A stretch of 27,851 nt of DNA, taken from the NCBI GenBank assembly GCA_037444845.1, contig JBBILQ010000034.1, positions 1-27,851 of the forward strand. The letters are read 5' to 3'. The translations under genes and the position numbers were made by a program. The DNA comes from JARYMI01 sp037444845 (lineage in GTDB: Bacteria > Acidobacteriota > Aminicenantia > Aminicenantales > UBA8522). Shown one piece after another: positions 1 through 7,849 of this stretch; the first letter of the stretch is position 1; each line of letters opens with the position of its first letter. The notes beneath the pieces are model-generated. The model did no database searches and was not told the origin of the DNA. It saw only the letters and a program-made list of their open reading frames with translations.

Positions 1-99
1 GTCGGGGTGAGGGGGATCATTCAAAGATTCCCCCTCCCCTCTATCCCCTCCCGCGAGGGGAGGGGGCGTTTTATCGTATCATTTTGTGAATAGATCAGG
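1..99. repeat. Contig-end hairpin repeat, left copy
   Basis: This is a G/C-run-rich segment. CCCCTCCC (45-52) pairs with GGGAGGGG (58-65), followed by a T-rich stretch and then the 20-mer CATTTTGTGAATAGATCAGG (80-99). A second foldback is possible between the G runs at 4-15 and the C runs at 30-39. The same order (C/G hairpin, T-rich spacer, this 20-mer with one mismatch) occurs in inverted orientation at 27791-27851. That makes it a member of a dispersed intergenic repeat family rather than a one-off terminator. The hairpin followed by a T-rich run could also terminate transcription. Confidence 0.6.
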
Positions 100-122
100 C
101 TAAAACAGTGGGAAAAATGAAA

Positions 123-195
123 TGGCGAGGGACGGAATCGAACCGCCGACGCAGGGATTTTCAGTCCCTCGCTCTACCGACTGAGCTACCTCGCC
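123..195 (-). tRNA. tRNA-Phe (anticodon GAA)
   Basis: On the minus strand the 73-nt sequence folds as a full cloverleaf. The acceptor stem is GGCGAGG with CCTCGCC, the D arm is GCTC/GAGC, the anticodon stem is AGGGA/TCCCT with loop CTGAAAA (anticodon GAA), there is a 5-base variable region, and the T arm is GGCGG/CCGTC with loop TTCGATT. The discriminator base is A. The CCA tail is not encoded, because the next bases on the minus strand are TTT, so it must be added after transcription. Confidence 0.97.
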
Positions 196-329
196 ATGGT
201 CTCTTGCGTCGAACTGGCTATTAGTATATTTTTCCTTCCCCTGAAAGTCAATCGTCTGCTTCTTGACCTGATGAGTAACATCGTCTCATTCTTGACCGAA
301 CGAAGGAGTCGTGGTAGGTTCAACGCAAG

Positions 330-1352
330 ATGAAGATTGCGGCTCTGCTCCCCCACGTGGAAATCTTCGGTGGGGTCCGGCGCTATATCGAAATCGGGAA
401 TGAACTCGTCAAGAGAGGACACGAATATACTCTTTTTACGCCGACAGGGGAAAGGCCTGACTGGCTCGAATTCAAAGGCGTCTGCCAGCCGTTTGAAGCC
501 CTGAACGAAAAAGTCGGCTTCGACGTTGGGCTGTGCAGCGAGTATTACATCCTGCCCCATTTTGACCGCCTGGTCTCAAGGATCAAGTTTTTTAATTTTG
601 TCCTTGAGGGACATAAGCAAGAAAAGGACGTCGTCAAGCGCGGCTACCATTTTCTGGGAAGTTCAGAGGGCATCTGTCGCCGGCTGGAGCGGAAGTACGG
701 CCTGCGCTGTTTCAGAGCGCCAGGCGGTGTTAGTCCCGACATTTTTTATCCCTGGCCGCAGACGGAAAGACAGGATGATCAACCTGAGGTCAGCCGGAAG
801 GCAATCGGACAGCAAGAGTTCAAAATCCTGAGCTATGGGCGAGTTTACAAGAAAAGAAAAGGCGTTCACCATATCATCAAAGCCGTGGAAAAGCTTAGAC
901 GGGAATTTCCGGGTATCCGCTTGATCCTGTTTGACAGCCTGGTTGGCGCGGAAAGGCATGACCCTCGCTCCCTCATAAAAACTGCAGTCCCATACGACTT
1001 CCACCTCAACCTTCCCCAGAGCCGGATGGCCTGGTTGTTTTCGCAGGCTGACCTCTTCGCCAGCGCTGAAAAACGCGCCGGCTGGGCCAACACGGCTGCC
1101 GAAGCCATGGCCTGCCGTCTTCCGGTCGTCTGCACGGCCAGCGGCACCCAGGATTTCGCTTTCCACGAGAAGACGGCTCTTGTCGTTCGCTTTGCCCATC
1201 CCTTCTTTATTTGCCGTCAGATAAAAAGGCTCATCCTCGACCCTGGCCTGCGCCGACGCCTGGCTGAGGCCGGCTGCGAGAAGGTGCGAGAGTTCACCTG
1301 GGAGGCTCTGGCTCGGAAGTTAGAGGCCATTTTTTCCTCGGTTTTGCCGTGA
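330..1352 (+). CDS. GT4-type glycosyltransferase
   Basis: This 340-residue protein has the GT-B fold pattern of glycosyltransferase family 4. The N-terminal half opens with MKIAALLPHVEIFGGVRRYI, the usual first strand and glycine-rich loop of the acceptor domain. The C-terminal half carries a YGRVYKKRKG segment at the start of the donor-binding domain and AGWANTAAEAMACRLPVV (about 249-266), which includes the EAMA glutamate E258 typical of nucleotide-sugar binding. The first acidic residue of the classic E-x7-E motif is not obvious; the AGW.N version looks like a subfamily trait. No membrane segment or signal is visible, so it is probably cytoplasmic or peripheral. The sugar and acceptor cannot be read from sequence. 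It heads the plus-strand gene run, and a hairpin lies just after its stop. Confidence 0.85.
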   Translation: MKIAALLPHVEIFGGVRRYIEIGNELVKRGHEYTLFTPTGERPDWLEFKGVCQPFEALNEKVGFDVGLCSEYYILPHFDRLVSRIKFFNFVLEGHKQEKDVVKRGYHFLGSSEGICRRLERKYGLRCFRAPGGVSPDIFYPWPQTERQDDQPEVSRKAIGQQEFKILSYGRVYKKRKGVHHIIKAVEKLRREFPGIRLILFDSLVGAERHDPRSLIKTAVPYDFHLNLPQSRMAWLFSQADLFASAEKRAGWANTAAEAMACRLPVVCTASGTQDFAFHEKTALVVRFAHPFFICRQIKRLILDPGLRRRLAEAGCEKVREFTWEALARKLEAIFSSVLP

Positions 1353-1376
1353 GAAAACGGCCAGATAGGCGCATCC

Positions 1377-1398
1377 GGGGCTAAATTGAAATAGCCCC
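1377..1398 (+). terminator. Possible weak terminator hairpin after the glycosyltransferase gene
   Basis: GGGGCTA (1377-1383) and TAGCCCC (1392-1398) form a perfect 7-bp stem with an 8-base AT-rich loop, 25 bases past the glycosyltransferase stop. The following CTTGTTGTG is only moderately T-rich, so termination would be partial at best. It may separate the first gene from the rest of the run. Confidence 0.4.
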
Positions 1399-1434
1399 CT
1401 TGTTGTGCTATCCTTGGCCGTGGAGGAAGCCGGA

Positions 1435-1668
1435 ATGGACGAAAATGAACTGAAGGAACTCTTGCTCAAGGAGAACGAAGACTTTAAGAAGCTCTATCAA
1501 GAACATCAATCCTACGACAAGAAGCTAAAAGCTTTCATGACCAAGGGCTTTTTGACCGAGGAAGATGAGCTTAAGGTGAAGGAGCTCAAGAAACGCAAGC
1601 TCGCTCTCAAGGACAGGATGTACCTGATGATGGCTGAATTCCGCAAATCGAAGGTGGCAACCAGCTGA
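1435..1668 (+). CDS. DUF465 / YdcH-like small coiled-coil protein
   Basis: This is a 77-residue, highly charged, mostly helical protein. Its pattern is that of the DUF465 (YdcH) family: an ENEDFKKLYQEHQSYDKKL stretch near the N-terminus, then a helix of Leu/Lys/Glu repeats ending in LKDRMYLMMAEFRK. Such proteins are short, soluble two-helix coiled coils with no assigned enzymatic role. The ATG at 1435 was chosen because a GGAGGA ribosome site (1422-1427) lies about 7 bases upstream. The frame stays open to a TTG at 1405 that has no such site. The stop is 5 bases before the next gene, so the two are probably co-transcribed. No function is claimed. Confidence 0.8.
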   Translation: MDENELKELLLKENEDFKKLYQEHQSYDKKLKAFMTKGFLTEEDELKVKELKKRKLALKDRMYLMMAEFRKSKVATS

Positions 1669-1673
1669 GCCTG

Positions 1674-2717
1674 ATGAAGACGAAAAAGAAGTTTCGGGTC
1701 GGACTTGTCGGCACTGACTCTCTGCGCGGCCGGGAAATCAAGAGCATCCTCAGCGTCAAAAGATTTCCCCTCACGGACATTGAATTCTTTGACCCGGATG
1801 TCGAAGCCGAGTACAGCAAACTGACGGAGTTTCAGGACGAGCCCAAAGTCATTCATCATCTTGCCCATAAATCGCTTGAAGGCCTTGACCTGGTCTTCCT
1901 GGCGTCCGACAACGAGACAAACCGGGCGTGCGGCCGCCTGGCCCGGGAGATGAACTTCCAGGCGATCGACCTGGGAGAGGCTTTCTCCGGCCAGGAAGAT
2001 ATTCCTCTTGTTGTCGCCGGCGTGAATGATGCGATCGTTGCCCGAAAGAGATTCCCCGTCATCGCCAACCCCCATCCCGCGACCATTGTGCTGTCTTCCC
2101 TTCTTCATTGCTTGATCGGCAAATTTGGAGTCGCCAGAACCGTAGCCTTCGTCCTCCAGCCGGTTTCAGCTTTTGATGAATCGGGGATCGAGGAGTTGGC
2201 CAGCCAGAGCGCTGCCCTCCTTTCGAGCGCTTCTCTCAAGAAAAACGTCTTCAAAGAGCAAATTGCCTTCAACATTCTTTCCCATACCGAAGCACTCGGC
2301 GCTGATGGTTTTTCGTCGGGTGAAAAACAGGTCATTGCCGAGATCAAGAGAGTCCTGGCCAGGCCTGATTTTCCCATTTCCCTGACCATCATTCAGGCGC
2401 CTGTATTCCACACGTATTCGATCATGGCTTACATCGAGCTCGCCAGCGAAGCGCAGGTCAGGGATGTTGAATCTGTCTACAAGGAAAGCCCGCTTTTCAA
2501 GATCAGCGCTCCATCCGCCTCCTGTTCTGTCTCTTGTATCTCTGTTGCCGGGAAAGAGCAGATTTTTATCGGCCAGATCAAAAAAGAGGAGGTTTTCCCG
2601 AACGCCTTCTGGATCTGGACCGTGACCGATAACCTGACCCGCGGCTCAGCCCTGAACGCCCTGGAGATAGCCAAGATCATCTTTGCCTCCAGGGCGCAAG
2701 AGTCCGCCTCCCCATGA
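1674..2717 (+). CDS. Aspartate-semialdehyde dehydrogenase-like protein (Usg-type, catalytic Cys absent)
   Basis: This 347-residue protein has the two-domain fold of the Asd/ArgC family: an N-terminal dinucleotide-binding region (VGLVGTDSLRGREI, about 9-22) and a C-terminal dimerisation domain containing QIAFNILSHTEALG and TIIQAPVFHTYS. In true aspartate-semialdehyde dehydrogenases the active-site loop reads NPNC(S/T)T. Here it is NPHPAT (132-137), so proline sits where the nucleophilic cysteine should be. The usual R...GHS region reads QAPVFHTYS (241-249), so the arginine and histidine positions are also changed. This resembles the non-catalytic USG-1 paralogue of E. coli. Loss of dehydrogenase activity is inferred, and the true role is unknown. 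The stop overlaps the ATG of the ABC exporter gene, which suggests translational coupling. Confidence 0.8.
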   Translation: MKTKKKFRVGLVGTDSLRGREIKSILSVKRFPLTDIEFFDPDVEAEYSKLTEFQDEPKVIHHLAHKSLEGLDLVFLASDNETNRACGRLAREMNFQAIDLGEAFSGQEDIPLVVAGVNDAIVARKRFPVIANPHPATIVLSSLLHCLIGKFGVARTVAFVLQPVSAFDESGIEELASQSAALLSSASLKKNVFKEQIAFNILSHTEALGADGFSSGEKQVIAEIKRVLARPDFPISLTIIQAPVFHTYSIMAYIELASEAQVRDVESVYKESPLFKISAPSASCSVSCISVAGKEQIFIGQIKKEEVFPNAFWIWTVTDNLTRGSALNALEIAKIIFASRAQESASP

Positions 2718-4504
2718 AAGAAATCGTCGAACTTTTTAGGCTGGCTTTCAAGGAAAAAAAGCTCCTCATTCTCTCCTTCTGTGCCTCCATCTTTGTCGCC
2801 TTTTTTACGTACGTTTTCGTTAACCTTGTCCAGCCAATCATGGACAAGCTTATCCAGGTTTCGAGCAGGGATGTGCCGGAAAAGGCCCGGTTCATGGATT
2901 TTGTTTTCAGAGAGTTGCGAATCAGCGAGGCTCACTTGCCGCTCCTCGTGCTTATTGCCATCTTTGGGAAAGGTCTTTTCACTTTCCTCTCGTCTTTTTT
3001 CATGAAGGGCGTTGGTCACCGGGTCGCCAAGCGGCTCCGGGATGACCTGTACAGCCATCTCCTCTACCAATCCTCGAGCTTTTACGACAGGACTCCCACG
3101 GGTGAGCTGATGTCACGCTTGACCAATGACGTTGACAAGATCCATCAGGGGATCTCCGGGAGCATGGCTGACTTCATCGGAGAGATCTTCATCCTCGTGG
3201 CCCTCTTAGTGGGCGTGTTCATCATTGACTTTCGCCTGGCCATCGTGTCTTTTGTCATCACGCCTTTGGCCATCATCCTCCTTGTTGCGTTCAGCCGGCA
3301 GGTTAAAAAGAAAAGCCTGGTCGGCCAGAGGAAAATGGCTCAAATCTACAACCTTATCCATGAAACAGTCACCGGCAACAAAATTGTTAAGGCGTTCACG
3401 TCGGAAGAGTTCGAGATCAAGAAGTTCCTCCAGGCGACGGCCAGCTACTTCAAGACGAGCATGAAGCTCGCCTGGATCGGCAGCCTGTCCTCGCCTTTCA
3501 TGGAATTCATCGGCGGCGTCGTCGGCGCTTTCATCCTTTATGTCGGCTCCAGACGGATCGCCCAGGGAGCCATCAGCCCCGGCGATTTCGGCTCTTTTGT
3601 CATGGCCATCTTCATGATGTACACGCCCATCAACAGGCTTAACCGGGCCAACAACGTCATCCAGCAAGCCGTCGCCAGCCACCAGCGCGTCAAGGAGATC
3701 CTGCGCAGCTCGCCCCAGATTCAAGACCGTCCGGACGCTTATCCACTCCCGCCGGTCGAAGGAAAAGTCAGGTTCAAAAACGTCTCTTTCTGCTATAACG
3801 AGGCACGGCCGACTCTTGTCGATATCAGCTTTGAGGTCGAGACCAACGAGACGACGGCGTTTGTCGGCCTGAGCGGCGCGGGCAAGACGACCATCGTCAA
3901 CCTCCTCTCCCGGTTTTATGAGCCAACCTCGGGAGAGATCACCATCGATGGGATCAATATCCAGGAAGTCACTCTGAGCTCGCTTCGGGCTCAGATTGGC
4001 CTGGTGACTCAAGACATCATTCTTTTCGACGACACTGTCCGGAACAACATCGCTTATGGCCTTGATTCTATCTCCGAGGACAGGGTCATCGAGGCAGCGA
4101 AAGCAGCCAAAGCCCATGAATTTATCATGGCCCTGCCGCGGCAGTATGACACTCGGATCGGAGAAAAGGGAGGGCTTCTTTCGAGCGGACAGCGGCAGCG
4201 CCTGGCCATCGCCAGGGCGCTGCTGAAGAACCCGCCCATCCTCATCCTCGATGAGGCCACATCGGCTCTGGACACAGAATCCGAGAGGCTCATCCAGATG
4301 GCGCTGGACAACGCCATGAGAGACAGGACCACGCTGGTCATTGCCCACCGGATTTCCACCATCAGGAACGCTGATAATATCTTCGTCATCGATAACGGCC
4401 GCATCGTCGAATCAGGACCCCATGAAGAGCTGTATGCCAGGAACGGGATCTACAGAAAGTTGTACGACCTTCAGTTCCCGGAAGAAGCGGAGAAAATCCC
4501 TTGA
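2714..4504 (+). CDS. MsbA-like ABC exporter (fused membrane and ATPase domains)
   Basis: This 596-residue half-transporter has an N-terminal six-helix exporter domain (about 15-310) and a C-terminal nucleotide-binding domain. Visible motifs are Walker A GLSGAGKTT (385-393), signature LSSGQ (489-493, a mild variant of LSGGQ), Walker B ILILDE (D513, E514), the D-loop SALD and the switch histidine in VIAHR. All key ATPase residues are present, so the homodimer should be active. The family includes lipid A flippase MsbA and multidrug exporters. Length and layout fit MsbA, but the substrate is not readable from sequence. The ATG overlaps the preceding stop in ATGA, and the stop overlaps the TTG start of yicC. 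Confidence 0.9.
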   Translation: MKEIVELFRLAFKEKKLLILSFCASIFVAFFTYVFVNLVQPIMDKLIQVSSRDVPEKARFMDFVFRELRISEAHLPLLVLIAIFGKGLFTFLSSFFMKGVGHRVAKRLRDDLYSHLLYQSSSFYDRTPTGELMSRLTNDVDKIHQGISGSMADFIGEIFILVALLVGVFIIDFRLAIVSFVITPLAIILLVAFSRQVKKKSLVGQRKMAQIYNLIHETVTGNKIVKAFTSEEFEIKKFLQATASYFKTSMKLAWIGSLSSPFMEFIGGVVGAFILYVGSRRIAQGAISPGDFGSFVMAIFMMYTPINRLNRANNVIQQAVASHQRVKEILRSSPQIQDRPDAYPLPPVEGKVRFKNVSFCYNEARPTLVDISFEVETNETTAFVGLSGAGKTTIVNLLSRFYEPTSGEITIDGINIQEVTLSSLRAQIGLVTQDIILFDDTVRNNIAYGLDSISEDRVIEAAKAAKAHEFIMALPRQYDTRIGEKGGLLSSGQRQRLAIARALLKNPPILILDEATSALDTESERLIQMALDNAMRDRTTLVIAHRISTIRNADNIFVIDNGRIVESGPHEELYARNGIYRKLYDLQFPEEAEKIP

Positions 4505-5376
4505 GGAGCATGACCGGTTACGGCGAAAAGAATTTTGGAGCGCCAGGGCTGCGCGCTAAAATCAGCATCAAGAGCCTGAATCATCGTTTTTTTGACTGGA
4601 ATTACAAAGGGACGCCGCTCGGCGAGCTCGAGAACAAGCTGAGGTCGGCGGCGCAGAGGAAGCTCCAGCGCGGCCGGGTGGAGGCCTCGCTCGAGGTGAC
4701 TTTCCTCGATCCTTCGGCCTGGGAAGTTTCGATCAATGAGGGTCTATTAAATAAAATCCTCGTCTCCTTGGAGCGGGCGTCTCGCCGTCTGGGCAGGGAG
4801 CCTTTCATCTCCGTGGATAACATTTTCCGGATTCCCCAGCTCGTTGAGCTTAAAAGAAAGAGCCTATCGGCGGCCGAGGCGGCATCTTTGGAAAAATGTT
4901 TTGATGAGACTCTGGAGTTGGTCGCGAAGGAGCGCCGGCGCGAAGGCCGGGAAACAGCCGGGCAGATCAGAAGACACCTTCGGCTTATCAAGCGATCCTT
5001 GAAGCGCATCGCCGGCCTGGCTAAAGGACAGTCCTCCTTGTTTCGCCAGAGAATGGAGCATCGCCTGAAGGAACTGAACACTGAAGGCGCGCTCTCCAAT
5101 GAGCGTCTGGAGGAGGAAGTCGCCATCTTGGCCCAGCGAGCCGATATCGCCGAAGAAATCCTGCGGCTTCGTGCTCATGCCGACTCCTTCGAAAAAATAG
5201 TCCGGGAAGAGAGAGAAGAGCCGGTCGGGAAGTTGCTGGATTTTCTCTCTCAGGAGATTTATCGGGAGGCAAACACGATCAACTCAAAGAGCCAGGACAT
5301 CGACATCATCAAGGAAAGCCTGGCCATCAAGGGTGAGGTGGAGAGCATCCGGCAACATGTTCAGAACTTGGAGTGA
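4501..5376 (+). CDS. yicC: YicC family endoribonuclease-type protein
   Basis: This 291-residue protein matches YicC along its length. The N-terminus RSMTGYGEKNF and the C-terminal DUF1732 signature LDFLSQEIYREANTINSKSQ are both diagnostic. E. coli YicC has been linked to RNA turnover, including small-RNA decay. The TTG at 4501 was chosen because the family begins with a few residues before SMTGYG, and GGAG lies about 8 bases upstream; the ATG at 4510 is the alternative. The start overlaps the stop of the ABC exporter gene. The following gene is gmk, 9 bases downstream, which is the classic yicC-gmk neighbourhood of many bacteria and supports the call. Confidence 0.92.
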   Translation: MRSMTGYGEKNFGAPGLRAKISIKSLNHRFFDWNYKGTPLGELENKLRSAAQRKLQRGRVEASLEVTFLDPSAWEVSINEGLLNKILVSLERASRRLGREPFISVDNIFRIPQLVELKRKSLSAAEAASLEKCFDETLELVAKERRREGRETAGQIRRHLRLIKRSLKRIAGLAKGQSSLFRQRMEHRLKELNTEGALSNERLEEEVAILAQRADIAEEILRLRAHADSFEKIVREEREEPVGKLLDFLSQEIYREANTINSKSQDIDIIKESLAIKGEVESIRQHVQNLE

Positions 5377-5385
5377 ACGAGAGTC

Positions 5386-5991
5386 ATGATTTTTGTCGTT
5401 TCAGGGCCTTCAGGCGGAGGAAAATCGACGCTGATCAGGCGGGCTCTGGAGAGCCTGCCGGGTCTCCGTTTTTCTGTTTCCCATACGACGCGCCAGAAAA
5501 GGGAGTCTGAAGTCGAAGGCAGGGACTACTATTTTACGAGCGAGGAAATGTTCCGGAAGATGCTCAGCAGGGGCGAATTCCTGGAACACGCTGTCGTTCA
5601 TGGCCACTCTTACGGCACATCAACAGGGGAAATCAGAAAAGCCGCTCAGGGCGACCTCATCCTGGACATCGATGTTCAGGGGGCTCGTCAGGTCAGGGAA
5701 AAAATTAAACGAGCGTTCTTCATCTTCGTCCTGCCCCCGAGTTACCAGGAGCTCAAGAGGCGGCTGGAAAGAAGAGGCCTCGACAGTCCGGCAGATATCC
5801 GCAGGCGGCTTGACCGCGCGCGCCAGGAAATCCGATCCTATTCTCGCTTTGATTACATTGTTGTCAACGACGACCTCGAAGAGGCCGGCCGAGAGCTCGA
5901 GTCCATCATCCGCTGCCACCGCCTGCGGCTTGTCTATTGCAGGAAAGAAATAGCTCCCATCCTGGAGAGCTTCAGCAAAAAAAAGGGCTAA
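5386..5991 (+). CDS. gmk: Guanylate kinase
   Basis: This 201-residue enzyme phosphorylates GMP to GDP with ATP in the cytoplasm. The P-loop SGPSGGGKST (6-15) is intact. The GMP-binding region SHTTRQKRESEVEGRDYYF and the lid region with RRLERRGLDSPADIRRRL follow in the expected order, and the length is normal for the family. It sits between yicC and coaBC. In many bacteria the RNA polymerase omega gene rpoZ lies between gmk and coaBC, but only 6 bases separate the two genes here, so rpoZ is not at this site. Confidence 0.96.
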   Translation: MIFVVSGPSGGGKSTLIRRALESLPGLRFSVSHTTRQKRESEVEGRDYYFTSEEMFRKMLSRGEFLEHAVVHGHSYGTSTGEIRKAAQGDLILDIDVQGARQVREKIKRAFFIFVLPPSYQELKRRLERRGLDSPADIRRRLDRARQEIRSYSRFDYIVVNDDLEEAGRELESIIRCHRLRLVYCRKEIAPILESFSKKKG

Positions 5992-5997
5992 GAACCG

Positions 5998-7197
5998 ATG
6001 AAAAAAATAGTCTTAGGCGTGACATCGTCAATCAGTTTGTACAAGGCCTGCGAAATCCTGCGCCGGTTCCAGGACAACGGGATTCAGGTTCAGGTGATCA
6101 TGACCCGGAACGCCACCAGGCTGATTTCGCCGCAGCTTTTTAGCGCTCTCTCCGGCCGCAGGACTCTGGTCGACCTGTTCGGAGAAGACGACGTGGACCG
6201 GATTGCCCATGTTTCTCTGGCCGAAGAAGCGTCTCTTTTGGTCGTTGCTCCGGCCACGGCCAACATCATCGGGAAATTTGCTTCTGGAGTGGCTGACGAT
6301 TTCCTGTCCACATTCTATACCTCGGTGCGCTGCCCTGTTCTTATCGCTCCGGCCATGAACGAGGCCATGTATTTCCACCCCCAGACGCAGGCCAACATCG
6401 GGAAGCTTCGCGGCTTAGGAGTCGAGTTTGTCCTGCCCGAGAAGGGATACTTGGCCTGCAAAGAGGAAGGCTGGGGAAGGCTGGCAACGCCCGGCCAGAT
6501 CGTCGACCGAGGGATGGAGTTGCTCACAAAAAGCGAAAGCCTGCGCCAGAAAAAAATCTTGATCACGGCCGGGCCGACCCGGGAGCCCCTCGACCCGGTT
6601 CGCTTTCTCTCTAACCGGTCCTCGGGAAAGATGGGATATGAGCTGGCTGCTGAAGCCCTGAGGCGGGGAGGAGAGGTCGTCCTCATCTCCGGACCCACAG
6701 CTTTAATCCCTCCGGTGAAGGCCGCTGTGATCAATGTCCGGACAGCGGCCGAGATGGCTCGGGAAGTTTACAAGAATCTTCCCGGAGCCGATGTTCTCAT
6801 CATGGCCGCCGCCGTCTCTGATTTTAGGTTTGAGAGGGAGGGTTCGCAGAAGATAAAGAAGAGCAAGGCTCCGGCCAAGGTCGGAATCGTTCGCACGGAA
6901 GATATCCTGACCGGCGTCCGGAAGAAAAAAAGAAAAAAAGGATTGGTCGTGGTCGGTTTTGCCGCCGAGACCGAGGATGTGGAACGGAATGCTCTGGCCA
7001 AGCTGCGCGAGAAAAAGCTGGAGCTCATTGTGGCCAATGACGTCTCAAGCCGCGAGACCGGGTTCGAGTCTGATTTCAACCAGGTTCTTTTGATCGACAA
7101 GCGCGGCGTCGTGGCTGATACCGGACGATTGACGAAACGAGAGATCAGCCGCCTGATTATGGACAAGATAGAGGATTTGCTTGAACGGAAAAACTGA
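5998..7197 (+). CDS. coaBC: Bifunctional phosphopantothenoylcysteine decarboxylase / phosphopantothenate-cysteine ligase
   Basis: This 399-residue fusion catalyses two consecutive steps of coenzyme A synthesis. The N-terminal flavoprotein CoaC domain (about 1-180) shows active-site H71 in AHVSLA, the substrate-binding PAMN motif (118-121) and C154 in the LACKEEGWGR flap. The C-terminal CoaB domain begins near KKILITAGPTREPLDPVR and contains SNRSSGKMG and AAAVSDFRF; the conserved NDVS is near 345. The lysine-rich KKKRKKKG patch in CoaB is unusual but lies in a surface-like linker. All expected catalytic residues are present. Its 3' end overlaps the uracil-DNA glycosylase gene by 17 bases. CoaD, the next pathway enzyme but one, is encoded separately at 16574-17083. 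Confidence 0.96.
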   Translation: MKKIVLGVTSSISLYKACEILRRFQDNGIQVQVIMTRNATRLISPQLFSALSGRRTLVDLFGEDDVDRIAHVSLAEEASLLVVAPATANIIGKFASGVADDFLSTFYTSVRCPVLIAPAMNEAMYFHPQTQANIGKLRGLGVEFVLPEKGYLACKEEGWGRLATPGQIVDRGMELLTKSESLRQKKILITAGPTREPLDPVRFLSNRSSGKMGYELAAEALRRGGEVVLISGPTALIPPVKAAVINVRTAAEMAREVYKNLPGADVLIMAAAVSDFRFEREGSQKIKKSKAPAKVGIVRTEDILTGVRKKKRKKGLVVVGFAAETEDVERNALAKLREKKLELIVANDVSSRETGFESDFNQVLLIDKRGVVADTGRLTKREISRLIMDKIEDLLERKN

Positions 7198-7849
7198 TCA
7201 CCTGCTTCACTCGCTGGGAGAGAAACTGAACTTCCTGGCCGAGCTTGGCGTCGGCTTCGTTTTCGCCGAGGACAAGAAGGCTCGGAAGCGCGATTTGCTC
7301 CTCTCTCTCCACGAGAAAATCTTGCGCTGCCGGCTGTGTCCGCTGGCCGATCGCCGGGAAAACGCAGTGCCAGGAGAGGGCGATTTCGGCGCGCCGCTCG
7401 TGTTCGTCGGCGAAGCTCCGGGTGCAGACGAGGATATTCAGGGCCGGCCGTTTGTCGGCCGGGCCGGACAGCTTTTAACCAGAATCATCGAAGCCATGAA
7501 ATTCAAACGGGACGATGTCTTCATCACAAACGTCGTCAAATGCCGCCCGCCCGATAACCGCACCCCCTTCAAAGAAGAAATTGAAGCATGCCAGCCCTAC
7601 CTTCTGGCCCAGGTAGAGACCATCCAGCCCCGCGTGATCGTGACGCTCGGCAAAGTGGCCACAGACTTTTTCGTGCCCATCGATGTGAGCATGAGCAGCA
7701 TAAGGGGAAATTTCTTTGAATTCGGGAAAATACTCGTCATGCCGACATTTCATCCTTCCTATGTCATAAGAAACGAAGGGAATAAGAACATCAAAAAACT
7801 TGTCTGGCAGGATATGCAGAACGTCATGTCTGTCCTCGGCAAAAAATGA
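7181..7849 (+). CDS. Family 4 uracil-DNA glycosylase (Fe-S)
   Basis: This 222-residue protein removes uracil from DNA in base excision repair. Four cysteines suited to a [4Fe-4S] cluster are in the family pattern: C50 and C53 (CRLC), C121 (KCRPPDNR) and C137. The active-site block GEAPGADEDIQGRPFVGRAG (78-97) and the leucine-loop region with HPSY (191-194) are intact. The start is a TTG at 7181, chosen because GAGGA lies 5 bases upstream and the residues after it (HLLHSLGEKLNFLAELGV) resemble the N-terminal helix found in many family 4 enzymes. It overlaps coaBC by 17 bases and shares ATGA with priA, so translation is probably coupled. Confidence 0.93.
   Translation: MNGKTDHLLHSLGEKLNFLAELGVGFVFAEDKKARKRDLLLSLHEKILRCRLCPLADRRENAVPGEGDFGAPLVFVGEAPGADEDIQGRPFVGRAGQLLTRIIEAMKFKRDDVFITNVVKCRPPDNRTPFKEEIEACQPYLLAQVETIQPRVIVTLGKVATDFFVPIDVSMSSIRGNFFEFGKILVMPTFHPSYVIRNEGNKNIKKLVWQDMQNVMSVLGKK

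Noticed and set aside
3206..4348. Long minus-strand open frame of 380 codons opposite the ABC exporter gene
   Set aside because: It mirrors the codons of the exporter, whose Walker A, signature and Walker B motifs are unmistakable. Its own translation has no fold-like pattern and no ribosome site.
5937..6143. Small frame across the gmk-coaBC junction as a possible rpoZ
   Set aside because: Its translation has no omega-subunit pattern and it overlaps both genes out of frame.
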